NCBI GenBank assembly: GCA_001449105.1
Contig: LNIY01000092.1
Location: 1-43,341 of the forward strand
Direction of reading: 5' to 3'
From: Caulobacter vibrioides
Lineage (GTDB): Bacteria; Pseudomonadota; Alphaproteobacteria; Caulobacterales; Caulobacteraceae
DNA length: 43,341 nt
Positions 23,370 to 32,796 of the stretch are shown here, one piece after another. Each line of letters starts with the position of its first letter. Position 1 is the first letter of the stretch. The position numbers and the translations under genes are program-made. Below the pieces are notes generated by a model, which was given only the letters and a program-made list of their open reading frames with translations, had not been told where the DNA came from and ran no database searches.

Positions 23370-26096
23370 TCAACCGGTGTTGCGCAGGCCGGCGGCGATG
23401 CCGGCCACGGTCAGCTGGATGGCCAGGCGCACGTCCTCGGCCTGCTCGCCGCCGCGACGGCGGGCCAGGAGCTCCAGTTGCAGGTGGTTCAGCGGATCGA
23501 CCGAGTGGCCGGCGAGCGCCACCGACTCGGCCAGCTCCGGCTGGTTGTCGAGCAGGCTGGAACCTCCGCGGATGGCCAGGGCGATGCTGGTGGCCGCGTC
23601 GTGCTCGCGCTTGATCGTGTCGAAGATCCGCTGGGCGTTGTCCTGGTCGGGCGACAGGGCCACGTAGCGGGCGGCGATGCCCATGTGGCTCTGAGCGAGA
23701 GCCAGCTCCATGTTCGACAGCAGCGAGGCGAAGAAGTCGAACCCGCCGGCCAGGTCCTGAAGCTGGCCGGTCGACAGGCCCGCGCGCTCGACGCCCGAGG
23801 CGAAGCCGTACCAACCCGGCAGCATGAAGCGGGCCTGCGACCAGGAAAACACCCACGGGATGGCCCGCAGGTCCTCGATCTTGCGGCTGGCGGTGCGGCT
23901 GGCCGGTCGGCTGCCGATGTTGAGGCCGACGATCTCGCCGATCGGCGTGGCCGACCAGAAGAAGTCCTCGAACGCCGGGTCGTCGTAGACGAGGGCGCGG
24001 TAGCCCTCGAACGAGGCCTGGGCCAGGGCGGTCATCGCGGCCTCGACCTTCGGATCGGGGCGCAGGGCGTCGCGCTGGCTGGACTGCACCACGGCGGCGG
24101 CCAGGCCGTCGAGGTTGCGGCGGGCCGTGGGCTGGTCGCCGAAGCGACGGGCGATCATCTCGCCCTGCTCGGTCATGCGGATGCGGCCTTGGACGGTGCC
24201 GGCCGGCTGGGCCAGCACGGCCTCGGCGGCCGGTCCCCCGCCCCGCCCGACGCTGCCGCCGCGGCCGTGGAACAGCTGGATGCCGACGCCCATGCGGTCG
24301 GCCTCGAAAGCCAGGGCCGAAGCCCCCCGCGCCACGCCCCGGCGCGACGCGACATAGCCGCCGTCCTTGTTGCTGTCGGAGTAGCCGAGCATGATCTCCT
24401 GCACCGGCCGGTCGCCCAGGATGGTGCGGCTGATCGGCAGCTCCAGCCACTGGCGCAGCACGCGCGGACCGTTCTCCAGATCCTCGATGGTCTCGAACAG
24501 CGGAGCGATCTTCAGCGACGAGCGCGGCGCCGCGCCGCCCCAGACCAGACCGACCTGCTTGAGCAGTACGAGCGGCTCGAGGATGTCCGACAGGGTGGCC
24601 GACTTGGAGATGATGTAGGCGCCGATGCAGGCGTGGCCGTAGTCGCGCACGGCCTGGGCCGCGGCCTCCATCGTCGCCAGCTCCTTGGCCGTCTCCTCGC
24701 CATAGGCGGTGAAGGGCGAGACCAGGGGCCTCTGGTGCGACAGCTCCTCGATCAGCAGCTTGGAGCGGGCCTCCTCGTCGAGATCGAGATAGCGCACGCC
24801 AGAGCCAGAGCGCTGGTACAGCTCGTGGATGGTGCGCTCGTGCACGTCGGCGTTCTGGCGCAGGTCCAGGCTCAGCAAGTGGAAGCCGCAGGCCCTGGCC
24901 ACGGCGACCAGAGTGCGCAGGGCCGAGCCGACCAGGCGCTCGCCGCCGTTGGCCTCCAGCGACTCGATGATGATCTGCAGGTCGGCGACGAAGGCGTCGG
25001 GGTGGGCGTAGGGCTCGACGTCCGTGCGGCTGGTGGCGTAGGCCACCCACTGTCCGGTCAGCTTCTGCGACACGGCGGTAAGGCGGTCGAAGATCAGCTC
25101 CAGGGCCAGGCGGTAGGGCTCGTCCAGGCGGTGCACCGACGGGTCCTTGGCCTGGGCGGCCAGGGCCAGCAGCTCGTCCGACACCGGGGTGTAGGCGGTC
25201 GAGACGGCCAGGTTCGACCACAGCTTGCGCACCTCGCCGGCGTACCAGTCGAGGATGACCCGCGCCTGGGAAGACAGGGCCAGCTTCAGGGTCTCGCCAT
25301 TGACGCCGGGGTGGCCGTCGCGGTCGCCGCCCAGCCACGAGCCCATCTTCAGCAGGGGCGCGATATGGCCGTGGCTGCCGATCTTGCCCGACCATTCCTC
25401 GTAGAGGTCGACCATGGCCGGCAGGATCGAGGTGCGGACGATCGACAGGGCGTTGCGGATCTCATCCTTCACGGTGATCCGCTCGGGCCGATAGAGGCGC
25501 GTGCGCCACATCAGGGCGATCTCGCGGAACAGGCGCTCGCGGATGTCGGCTTCCAGGTCGGCCGGCAGGTGGTGGCGACGCAGGGTCATCAGGCGCGAGA
25601 TCTCGGTCTCGCGATCGACCATGCTGCGGCGGCGCACCTCGGTGGGGTGGGCGGTCAGCACCGGCACCACGTTCATGGCGGCGAATATCCTGGCCAGTTC
25701 AGCGTCGGTCTTGCCCTCGGCCTTCAAGGCCGCGACGGCGTCGACCAGGGTGCGGGCGCGCTCGTCGCCCGGACGGGCGTCAGCCTCGGCGTGGCGGCGG
25801 CGGCCGGCGACGTCCTCGCCGATGTTGGCCAGCAGCGAGTGGCTGGCGAAGGCGCGGGCCAGGAACACGGCCTGATCGTTGGAGAGGCCCTCGAACAGAT
25901 GGTCGAGGCCGGGGGCATCGCCCTCCTCGGTCTCGTGCGCGGCGGCCTTGCGGGCCTTGCTGACCAGGCCGGCGGCGTCCTCGCCCTCCAGATAGGCGAT
26001 GGCCTCGATGAGGAGGTCGCCCAGCAGGTTGGCGTTCTGCCGCACATCGCGACTGGTGGGACGGCTGGCGCCGAGGGAGAGGGCCGAGTCGCGCAT
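23370..26096 (-). CDS. ppc: Phosphoenolpyruvate carboxylase
   Basis: A 908-aa cytoplasmic enzyme that carboxylates PEP to oxaloacetate, the anaplerotic entry to the TCA cycle. Catalytic His150 lies in VVPVLTAHPTEVRRRS; GSWLGGDRDGHPGV, GYSDSNKDGGY, the glycine-rich FHGRGGSVGRGGGP loop and the C-terminal GLRNTG are all present. Length is normal. I prefer ATG 26096 to ATG 26102 because GGAG is 7 nt upstream of the former but only one base from the latter. The gene lies alone between the eda-kdgK and kdu/uxa genes, flanked by two copies of element H, and has a LacI-type operator about 210 bp upstream. Confidence 0.97.
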   Translation of the reverse strand: MRDSALSLGASRPTSRDVRQNANLLGDLLIEAIAYLEGEDAAGLVSKARKAAAHETEEGDAPGLDHLFEGLSNDQAVFLARAFASHSLLANIGEDVAGRRRHAEADARPGDERARTLVDAVAALKAEGKTDAELARIFAAMNVVPVLTAHPTEVRRRSMVDRETEISRLMTLRRHHLPADLEADIRERLFREIALMWRTRLYRPERITVKDEIRNALSIVRTSILPAMVDLYEEWSGKIGSHGHIAPLLKMGSWLGGDRDGHPGVNGETLKLALSSQARVILDWYAGEVRKLWSNLAVSTAYTPVSDELLALAAQAKDPSVHRLDEPYRLALELIFDRLTAVSQKLTGQWVAYATSRTDVEPYAHPDAFVADLQIIIESLEANGGERLVGSALRTLVAVARACGFHLLSLDLRQNADVHERTIHELYQRSGSGVRYLDLDEEARSKLLIEELSHQRPLVSPFTAYGEETAKELATMEAAAQAVRDYGHACIGAYIISKSATLSDILEPLVLLKQVGLVWGGAAPRSSLKIAPLFETIEDLENGPRVLRQWLELPISRTILGDRPVQEIMLGYSDSNKDGGYVASRRGVARGASALAFEADRMGVGIQLFHGRGGSVGRGGGPAAEAVLAQPAGTVQGRIRMTEQGEMIARRFGDQPTARRNLDGLAAAVVQSSQRDALRPDPKVEAAMTALAQASFEGYRALVYDDPAFEDFFWSATPIGEIVGLNIGSRPASRTASRKIEDLRAIPWVFSWSQARFMLPGWYGFASGVERAGLSTGQLQDLAGGFDFFASLLSNMELALAQSHMGIAARYVALSPDQDNAQRIFDTIKREHDAATSIALAIRGGSSLLDNQPELAESVALAGHSVDPLNHLQLELLARRRGGEQAEDVRLAIQLTVAGIAAGLRNTG

Positions 26097-26197
26097 GCGC
26101 ATGCTCCATCACCACCGCCAGGGAGAACGGTGGATCGTCGGGACTGTAAGAACTGATCTAACGGTTCTCGCGTTCAGCCCGGCCCGGTCGAACGCTT

Positions 26198-26244
26198 GAG
26201 CGTGACAGCCAAAAGTGTGAGCGGTTTTGGCGCTCGTCACGCTC
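26198..26244. repeat. 47-nt structured element H, copy 2 (before ppc)
   Basis: Outer helix GAGCGTGAC/GTCACGCTC (26198-26206 with 26236-26244); inner GCCAAAA/TTTTGGC (26208-26214 with 26225-26231, perfect); third helix GAGCG/CGCTC (26219-26223 with 26231-26235). Compared with copy 1, G-C pairs become A-T pairs in each helix. On the minus strand it would sit in the ppc 5' leader. Confidence 0.8.
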
Positions 26245-26305
26245 CAACTATCAAGCAAGCGGGCTCTACAGCCCTTCTTCGCCTTGGGGAAGCAGGACTG
26301 TTTGA

Positions 26306-26321
26306 TGGTTGCGCTACCATT
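26306..26321. promoter_or_regulatory. LacI-type operator (XylR/SalR-like class) upstream of ppc
   Basis: ATGGTTGCGCTACCAT is a 16-bp palindrome with one mismatch and a central GCGC, close to the TGGTAGCGCTACCA-type boxes used by several Caulobacter LacI regulators, and unlike the ACCGGT sites of the uronate genes. It lies 210 bp upstream of ppc on the coding side. Confidence 0.45.
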
Positions 26322-26390
26322 GTTCGTCGGTGCGCTTTTTATGCGCGGGAGATCCAGTGCGGACGAGGAGCCGCCCCCTTGAACCGACAA

Positions 26391-26484
26391 TCCCCGCGAA
26401 AGCGGGGATCCAAGCAGAGACGGCGGATGCACCGCCGACCGCGCCCCAATCGGAACGCCAGCTTGGATCCCCGCCTGCGCGGGG
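26391..26484. repeat. Palindromic intergenic repeat, family R2 (copy B)
   Basis: TCCCCGCGAAAGCGGGGA hairpin, then ATCCAAGC; on the right GCTTGGATCCCCGCCTGCGCGGGG. Ends pair with each other as well as internally. It follows the kduD stop. Confidence 0.8.
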
Positions 26485-26519
26485 ACCTGACGATTGGATG
26501 GTTTTGAAGACCGACGGCC

Positions 26520-27278
26520 TTAGCGGGCCAGCCAGCCGCCATCGACCGGCAGGGTGACGCCCTGCACATAGTCGGCGGCCGACGAGGCCAGGAACACGGC
26601 GGCCCCGCCCAGGTCTTCCGGACGGCCCCAGCGGCCGGCCGGGATGCGGGCCAGGATCGAGGCGTTGCGGTCGGCGTCGGCGCGCAGGGCCTCGGTGTTG
26701 TTGGTGTCGAAATAGCCCGGCGCGATGGCGTTGACGTTGATGCCCTTGGTCGCCCACTCGTTGGCCAGGATCTTGGTCAGGCCGGCCAGGCCCGACTTGG
26801 CGGCCGTGTACGACGGCACGCGGATGCCGCCCTGGAAGGACAGCAGGCTGGCGATGTTGATCACCTTGGCGCCGGTCCCCTGCGCCAGGGCCTGCTTGGC
26901 GAAGGCTTGCGTGAGGAAGAAGACGACCTTGAGGTTGGTGTCGATCACCGCGTCCCAGTCGGCTTCGGAGAATTCGATCGAGTCGGCGCGGCGGATGATG
27001 CCGGCGTTGTTGACCAGGATGTCGACCTTGCCGAGGGCGGCGACGGTTTCGTCGATCACGCGCTGCACGGGCTCGGTGGTCGAGAAGTCGGCCTTGATCG
27101 ACACGAACTTGCGGCCCAGCGCCTCGACGGCGGCCTTGGTCTCGGTCGGTTCGCTGCGACCCGCGGCGGCGATGTCGGCGCCGGCTTGAGCGAGCGCGAT
27201 GGCGATCCCCTGCCCGATGCCGGTGTTGGCGCCGGTGACGAGCGCGACCTTGCCTTCGAGGCTGAACGGATTGGCCAT
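26520..27278 (-). CDS. kduD: 2-deoxy-D-gluconate 3-dehydrogenase / DKII reductase (SDR)
   Basis: A 252-aa short-chain dehydrogenase that reduces 2,5-diketo-3-deoxygluconate to KDG. NAD(P)-binding TGANTGIGQG (15-24), NNAG (90-93), catalytic Ser144, Tyr157 and Lys161 (VPSYTAAKSGL) are present, and length matches KduD. ATG 27278 opens the canonical MANPFSLEGKVALVTG. It follows kduI on the same strand, after a 158-bp gap that contains an R1 repeat; co-transcription is likely, but the repeat may reduce it. KduI supplies its substrate. Other SDR sugars are possible, but the kduI neighbour supports the call. Confidence 0.92.
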   Translation of the reverse strand: MANPFSLEGKVALVTGANTGIGQGIAIALAQAGADIAAAGRSEPTETKAAVEALGRKFVSIKADFSTTEPVQRVIDETVAALGKVDILVNNAGIIRRADSIEFSEADWDAVIDTNLKVVFFLTQAFAKQALAQGTGAKVINIASLLSFQGGIRVPSYTAAKSGLAGLTKILANEWATKGINVNAIAPGYFDTNNTEALRADADRNASILARIPAGRWGRPEDLGGAAVFLASSAADYVQGVTLPVDGGWLAR

Positions 27279-27307
27279 GGTGCTTAGTTTCCTGAATCCC
27301 AAAGTGT

Positions 27308-27407
27308 CGTCATCCCGGACGGCCGAAGGCCGATCCGGGACCCAGGGGCCAGCGCACTGCGCCTGCCCTGGGTCCCGGCTCTACGCTGCGCTTCGGCCGG
27401 GATGACG
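27308..27407. repeat. Palindromic intergenic repeat, family R1 (copy B)
   Basis: Ends CGTCATCCCGG and CCGGGATGACG, with a GGCC/GGCC mini-hairpin, GATCCGGGACCCAGG and CCTGGGTCCCGG. Almost identical to 6503-6605 and inserted between kduI and kduD. A GAATC methylation site lies just outside at 27294-27298. Confidence 0.85.
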
Positions 27408-27436
27408 GCCGAAGGAACGCGGGAGGCGTGTTACGC

Positions 27437-28279
27437 CTACTTCAGCTGGCAGATGTCCAGCACGTTCATGTCGGTGTAGTCGAGGTTCTCGCCGCCCATC
27501 GCCCAGATGAAGGTGTAGTTGGCGGTGCCCGAGCCCATGTGGATCGACCACGGCGGGCTCATGACGGCCTCTTCGTTGGCGATCACGATGTGACGCATCT
27601 CGTCCGGCTCGCCCATGTAGTGGAACACGCGGTCGTTCTCGCCCAGGCCGAAGTAGAAGTAGGCTTCCGAGCGACGGTCGTGCAGGTGGGGCGGCATGGT
27701 GTTCCAGACGCTGCCCGGCTTCAGGACGGTCATGCCCAGCAGCAGCTGAGCCGACTTGCAGGTGGTCGGGACGATGTACTGGTAGATGGTGCGCTCGTTG
27801 CTGGTCTCCAGCGCGCCGCGCTCCAGCGGGATGGCGTCGGCGAAGGCCAGCTTCTTGGTTTCGAACGCAGCGTGGGCTGGCAGGCTGACCAGGTAGAAGC
27901 GAGCGGCTTCGCCGTTCACGCCTTCGAAGGTCACGTCCTTGGCGCCCATGGTGACGTACAGGCCGTCACGCGGAACGATGTCGTAGACGACGCCGTCGAC
28001 GGTGATCTTGCCGGTGGTCTCGCCGACGTTGATCACGCCCAGCTCGCGGCGCTCCAGGAAGGGATGGCCGGCGGCCGAGGCGGGCTCGGTCTGGTCGGGC
28101 AGCTTCACGGCGGCTGAGGCGACGACGCCGCCGACGACGAAGCGTTCGGCGTGGTTGTAGTTCAGGACGACTTCGCCTTCGACGAAGAGGTCCTGCATCA
28201 GGTAGCGGTCGCGCAGGTCGTCGTTGCTGACGGCGAACATCATGTCCGGATGGGTGGCGTGGTAGGTCTTGGCGAACAT
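27437..28279 (-). CDS. kduI: 5-keto-4-deoxyuronate isomerase
   Basis: A 280-aa cupin enzyme converting 5-keto-4-deoxyuronate (4-deoxy-L-threo-5-hexosulose uronate) from pectin or other unsaturated uronides into 2,5-diketo-3-deoxygluconate. Zinc ligands His198, His200, Glu205 and His247 ([15 protein letters not shown] and PWSIHMG) align with the E. coli enzyme at offset two. Length is normal. GGAG lies 9 nt before ATG 28279. It is 25 bp after uxaC, so the two are probably one transcript, continuing to kduD. The pathway partner that makes its substrate (an oligogalacturonate or other lyase) is not in this window. Confidence 0.95.
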   Translation of the reverse strand: MFAKTYHATHPDMMFAVSNDDLRDRYLMQDLFVEGEVVLNYNHAERFVVGGVVASAAVKLPDQTEPASAAGHPFLERRELGVINVGETTGKITVDGVVYDIVPRDGLYVTMGAKDVTFEGVNGEAARFYLVSLPAHAAFETKKLAFADAIPLERGALETSNERTIYQYIVPTTCKSAQLLLGMTVLKPGSVWNTMPPHLHDRRSEAYFYFGLGENDRVFHYMGEPDEMRHIVIANEEAVMSPPWSIHMGSGTANYTFIWAMGGENLDYTDMNVLDICQLK

Positions 28280-28304
28280 CGAGTTTACTCCGGAAGTGGT
28301 GTTC

Positions 28305-29759
<1,455 letters not shown>

Positions 29760-29814
29760 GGCGTGTCTCCTCGTCCCTTCGCCGGCGGCGCTAACTGGCC
29801 GCTTCGTGGCGCTT

Positions 29815-29828
29815 GGTAACCGGTGTCA
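29815..29828. promoter_or_regulatory. Operator-like site before uxaC
   Basis: GGTAACCGGTGTCA shares the right half ACCGGTGTCA with the eda operators; the left half is degenerate. It lies 56-69 bp upstream of the uxaC start and between the convergent/adjacent lacI stop and uxaC. Confidence 0.55.
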
Positions 29829-29863
29829 AAGTTCGGTGCAAGGTGCAGGGCGCGGCGCGCACC

Positions 29864-30946
29864 CTACACTTTCTTCGGAGCAGCGGAAGACTCGCGGGTC
29901 ACCAGGTAGGGGATGATCCTGGACGGATCCCCCGGTTCGTAGCCCTCGCGGGCGATCAGCTTCTCGGCGGCCATGCGGCCCACCTCCCGCGTCGGGATGT
30001 GGATCGTGGTCAGCGGCGGCCAGACCGCCTGGGCGATCTGGAAGTCGTCGAAGCCGACCACGGTCAGGTCTTCCGGCACGGTCAGGCCGGCGCGGCGGGC
30101 GGCCTGCAGCACGCCGGCGGCCATTTCGTCGTTGCCGGCGAAGATGGCGGTCGGGCGCGGGGTCTTGGCCAGCAGCGCCTCGCCGCAGGCCAGGCCCGAT
30201 TCGAAGGTGTAGGCGCCCTGCACCACGTAGTCGGGGTCGAGCTTGACGCCGGCCTTGGCCAGGGCGTCCTCGAAGCCCCCTCGCCGCTCGTGCGACGAGC
30301 GGAAGCTGGGCAGGCCGGTGATGAAGCCGATGCGCTCGTGGCCCAGCGACACCAGGTGCTCGCCCATGGCCTGGGCGCCCAGCCGGTCGTGGCCGACGAT
30401 CATGTGCTCTTCCTCGTCCAGCGGGACCGAGGCGATGCGGATGTACTCGCAGCCGATGTCGCGCAGCAGGTCGGCGACGCGCTCGTCCTCCGACACCGAC
30501 GGCGGCAGGACCACGCCGAACAGCTTCTGCCGCTCGATGAACATCCGCACGTCCTGCAGGAAGGTGGGGCTGGAACGGTCGCACGGATGGACCACCAGTT
30601 CGAAACCCGAGCCACGCATGCCGTCCAGCAGGCCAAGCTGCATGTTCACGACATACTGCGGGTTGGGGTTGTCGTAGATCATGCCGATCAGGAACGAGCG
30701 GCGGAACGCCAGGCCCCGGGCCTGGGGATCGGGGGCGTAGCCCCATTCGGCGATCACCGCCTCGATCCGCTGGCGCGTCTCCTCGCGGACGAAGGGCGAC
30801 TGGTTGATCACCCGCGACACGGTCTTCTTGGAGACCCCCGCCAGGCGGGCGATGTCGTTGATGGTGGCGCGGCGGCGACCGCTTTCCAGAGCGGCGTTCA
30901 CATCCGAGTCGTCGGCGGACTTGTTGGGCGTCTTGGACGAGGTCAC
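29864..30946 (-). CDS. LacI-family transcriptional regulator of the uronate genes
   Basis: A 360-aa repressor-type protein. GTG 30946 (GGAA 7 nt upstream) is preferred to a TTG at 31009; in either case an unusual unstructured N-terminal tail of 25 or more residues precedes the helix-turn-helix (residues 28-47, TINDIARLAGVSKKTVSRVI) and hinge. The ligand-binding core follows (SFLIGMIYDNPNPQYVVNMQ, VSLGHERIGFITGLPSFRSS, AIFAGNDEMAAGVL, LTVVGFDDFQIAQAVWPPLT). It lies between uxaC and the divergent uxaA, next to two ACCGGT-core sites, so it is the best candidate regulator of the eda, uxaC and uxaA transcripts (KdgR/UxuR role). The inducer is probably a pathway intermediate; not shown by sequence. 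Confidence 0.9.
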   Translation of the reverse strand: MTSSKTPNKSADDSDVNAALESGRRRATINDIARLAGVSKKTVSRVINQSPFVREETRQRIEAVIAEWGYAPDPQARGLAFRRSFLIGMIYDNPNPQYVVNMQLGLLDGMRGSGFELVVHPCDRSSPTFLQDVRMFIERQKLFGVVLPPSVSEDERVADLLRDIGCEYIRIASVPLDEEEHMIVGHDRLGAQAMGEHLVSLGHERIGFITGLPSFRSSHERRGGFEDALAKAGVKLDPDYVVQGAYTFESGLACGEALLAKTPRPTAIFAGNDEMAAGVLQAARRAGLTVPEDLTVVGFDDFQIAQAVWPPLTTIHIPTREVGRMAAEKLIAREGYEPGDPSRIIPYLVTRESSAAPKKV

Positions 30947-31040
30947 GGCGTTTCCATGCGGCGGATGTTCTTTTCTTTTGTCATACTCCAGCGTCGAAAG
31001 CGTAGCCAATATGCGCCTGAAAGCGCGCTGGCGAAGCCCT

Positions 31041-31054
31041 TGACACCGGTTTCC
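31041..31054. promoter_or_regulatory. Operator-like site between lacI and uxaA
   Basis: TGACACCGGTTTCC shares the left half TGACACCGGT with the eda operator; the right half is degenerate. It lies 54-67 bp before uxaA and 95 bp before lacI, so it could control both divergent genes. Confidence 0.55.
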
Positions 31055-31107
31055 ACTCCCTTAGGACCGGATGGCAGCACAAAAAGTCGCAAAGACAAAG
31101 ACCCCAG

Positions 31108-32616
31108 ATGAGCGAAACGGCCACCCTCCCCGGCGAATCGATCCACGGCGTCGATCCGCGCGATCACGTCGCCACCGCCCTGCGCCCCCTCTCGGCCGGC
31201 GAGACCGTCGACCTGCACGGCCAGCAGATCCGGGTGCGCGGCGACATTCCCAAGGGCCACAAGATAGCCGTGCGCCCCGCCGCCAAGGGTGACGACGTCC
31301 TGAAGTACGGCTGGCCGATCGGCCGGGCCAGCGCCGACATCTCCGTCGGCGACCACGTGCACGTCCACAATGTCGAGACCCGGCTGGAAGGCGTGGAAGG
31401 CTACGCCTACGCCCCGGCCCAGATCGACAACACCGAGGTCGTCGGCGAACGCACCTTCCTGGGCTATCGCCGCAAGAACGGCCGGGTCGGCACCCGCAAC
31501 GAAATCTGGGTTCTGTGCACCGTCGGCTGCGTGGCCAACACCGCCCGCCGCATCGCCGAGAAGGCCAACGCCCGCTTCGCCGGCCGCGTCGACGGCGTCT
31601 TCGCCTTCCCCCACCCATTCGGCTGCTCGCAGCTGGGCGACGACCTTTCGCACACCCGCCAGCTGATCGCGGGCCTGGCCGCCCACCCCAACGCCGGCGG
31701 CGTGTTGATCCTGGGCCTGGGCTGCGAGAACAACCAGCTGAAGGCCCTGCTGGAAAGCGCGCCGGACCTGGACGCCGAGCGCCTGCGCTCGTTCACCACC
31801 CAGTTCGTCGAGGACGAGTACGAGCAGGGCCTGGAGGCCATCGAGGCGCTGGTCGCCATCGCCGAGCATGATCGCCGCGAGCCCGCGCCGATCTCCGAAC
31901 TGGTGGTGGGCCTGAAGTGCGGCGGTTCGGACGGCTTCTCGGGCGTCACCGCCAACCCGCTGGTCGGCCGCATCGCCGACAAGGTGGCCGCGGCCGGCGG
32001 CACCCCCGTGCTGACCGAGATCCCCGAGGTGTTCGGGGCCGAGAACGTGCTGCTGCAAAGGGCTGCAAGCCGGCAGGTGTTCGACGAGGCCGTCCAGGTG
32101 ATCGACGACTTCAAGCGCTACTTCATCGACAACCACCAGCCCATCTACGAGAACCCCTCGCCCGGCAACATCGCCGGCGGCATCACCACCCTGGAGGAAA
32201 AGTCCCTGGGCGCGGTGCAGAAGGGCGGCCGCGCGCCGCTGGTCGAGGTGCTGCGCTACGGCGAGCGGGTGGGTCCGCACGGCCTGACCCTGTTGGAAGC
32301 GCCGGGCAACGACGCTGTCTCGTCCACCGCCCTGACCGCCGCCGGGGCCACGGTCATCCTGTTCACCACCGGCCGGGGCACGCCGCTGGGCTTCCCCGCC
32401 CCGACCCTGAAGATCGCCTCGAACAGCGCCCTGGCCGCCCGCAAGCCCTCGTGGATCGACTTCGACGCCGGCGTGGTGCTGGACGGCCAGACCATGGATC
32501 AGGCCGCCGACTCGCTGCTCGACCTGGTGGTCGCCACGGCCTCCGGCCAGGAGACCAAGGCCGAGCGCAACGGCGAGCGCGAGATCGCCATCTGGAAGTC
32601 GGGCGTGACCCTCTAG
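31108..32616 (+). CDS. uxaA: Altronate dehydratase
   Basis: A 502-aa dehydratase turning D-altronate into KDG. An N-terminal SAF domain (about residues 15-105, HKIAVRPAAKGDDVLKYGWPIG, VHVHNVET) is joined to the D-galactarate/altronate dehydratase domain (RKNGRVGTRNEIWVLCTVGCVANT, FPHPFGCSQLG, GLGCENNQL, VGLKCGGSDGFSGVTANP, TGRGTPLGFPAPTLKIASN) containing Cys residues typical of the metal or Fe-S site. Length is normal. No strong ribosome-binding site is seen before ATG 31108. It is divergent from lacI. D-galactarate dehydratase is the main alternative, but uxaC nearby supports altronate. Confidence 0.93.
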   Translation: MSETATLPGESIHGVDPRDHVATALRPLSAGETVDLHGQQIRVRGDIPKGHKIAVRPAAKGDDVLKYGWPIGRASADISVGDHVHVHNVETRLEGVEGYAYAPAQIDNTEVVGERTFLGYRRKNGRVGTRNEIWVLCTVGCVANTARRIAEKANARFAGRVDGVFAFPHPFGCSQLGDDLSHTRQLIAGLAAHPNAGGVLILGLGCENNQLKALLESAPDLDAERLRSFTTQFVEDEYEQGLEAIEALVAIAEHDRREPAPISELVVGLKCGGSDGFSGVTANPLVGRIADKVAAAGGTPVLTEIPEVFGAENVLLQRAASRQVFDEAVQVIDDFKRYFIDNHQPIYENPSPGNIAGGITTLEEKSLGAVQKGGRAPLVEVLRYGERVGPHGLTLLEAPGNDAVSSTALTAAGATVILFTTGRGTPLGFPAPTLKIASNSALAARKPSWIDFDAGVVLDGQTMDQAADSLLDLVVATASGQETKAERNGEREIAIWKSGVTL

Positions 32617-32660
32617 AGGCGGATCGAAACTCCCCAATCCTTGCCGTTTCTCATCGAGCA

Positions 32661-32752
32661 TCCCCGCGAAGGCGGGGATCCAAGCCGTCTTTCAGAACAA
32701 GCGCGGCCGTGAGCGACCCGCAAACGCCGCTTGGGTCCCCGCCTTCGCGGGG
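32661..32752. repeat. Palindromic intergenic repeat, family R2 (copy C)
   Basis: TCCCCGCGAAGGCGGGGATCCAAG on the left as two short blocks and CTTGGGTCCCCGCCTTCGCGGGG on the right. It lies between uxaA and the convergent serine hydrolase gene. Confidence 0.8.
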
Positions 32753-32796
32753 AGGAACGGATTTGAGGCTGGCCGTCGGGTGAATGTCGATCCGGC

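Larger units (their letters stand above)
26097..26519. other. 423-bp intergenic region upstream of ppc
   Basis: Contains element H copy 2 (26198-26244), a 16-bp operator-like palindrome (26306-26321), an A/T-rich stretch near 26335, and an R2 repeat (26391-26484). A 107-aa minus-strand open frame spanning these elements lacks a ribosome-binding site and is judged not to be a gene. Confidence 0.6.

Noticed and set aside
23307..26156. 949-aa open frame opposite ppc
   Set aside because: Same cause: an antisense shadow of a GC-rich gene. ppc on the other strand has all catalytic motifs.
26109..26432. 107-aa minus frame upstream of ppc
   Set aside because: It is made of element H, the operator palindrome and an R2 repeat.
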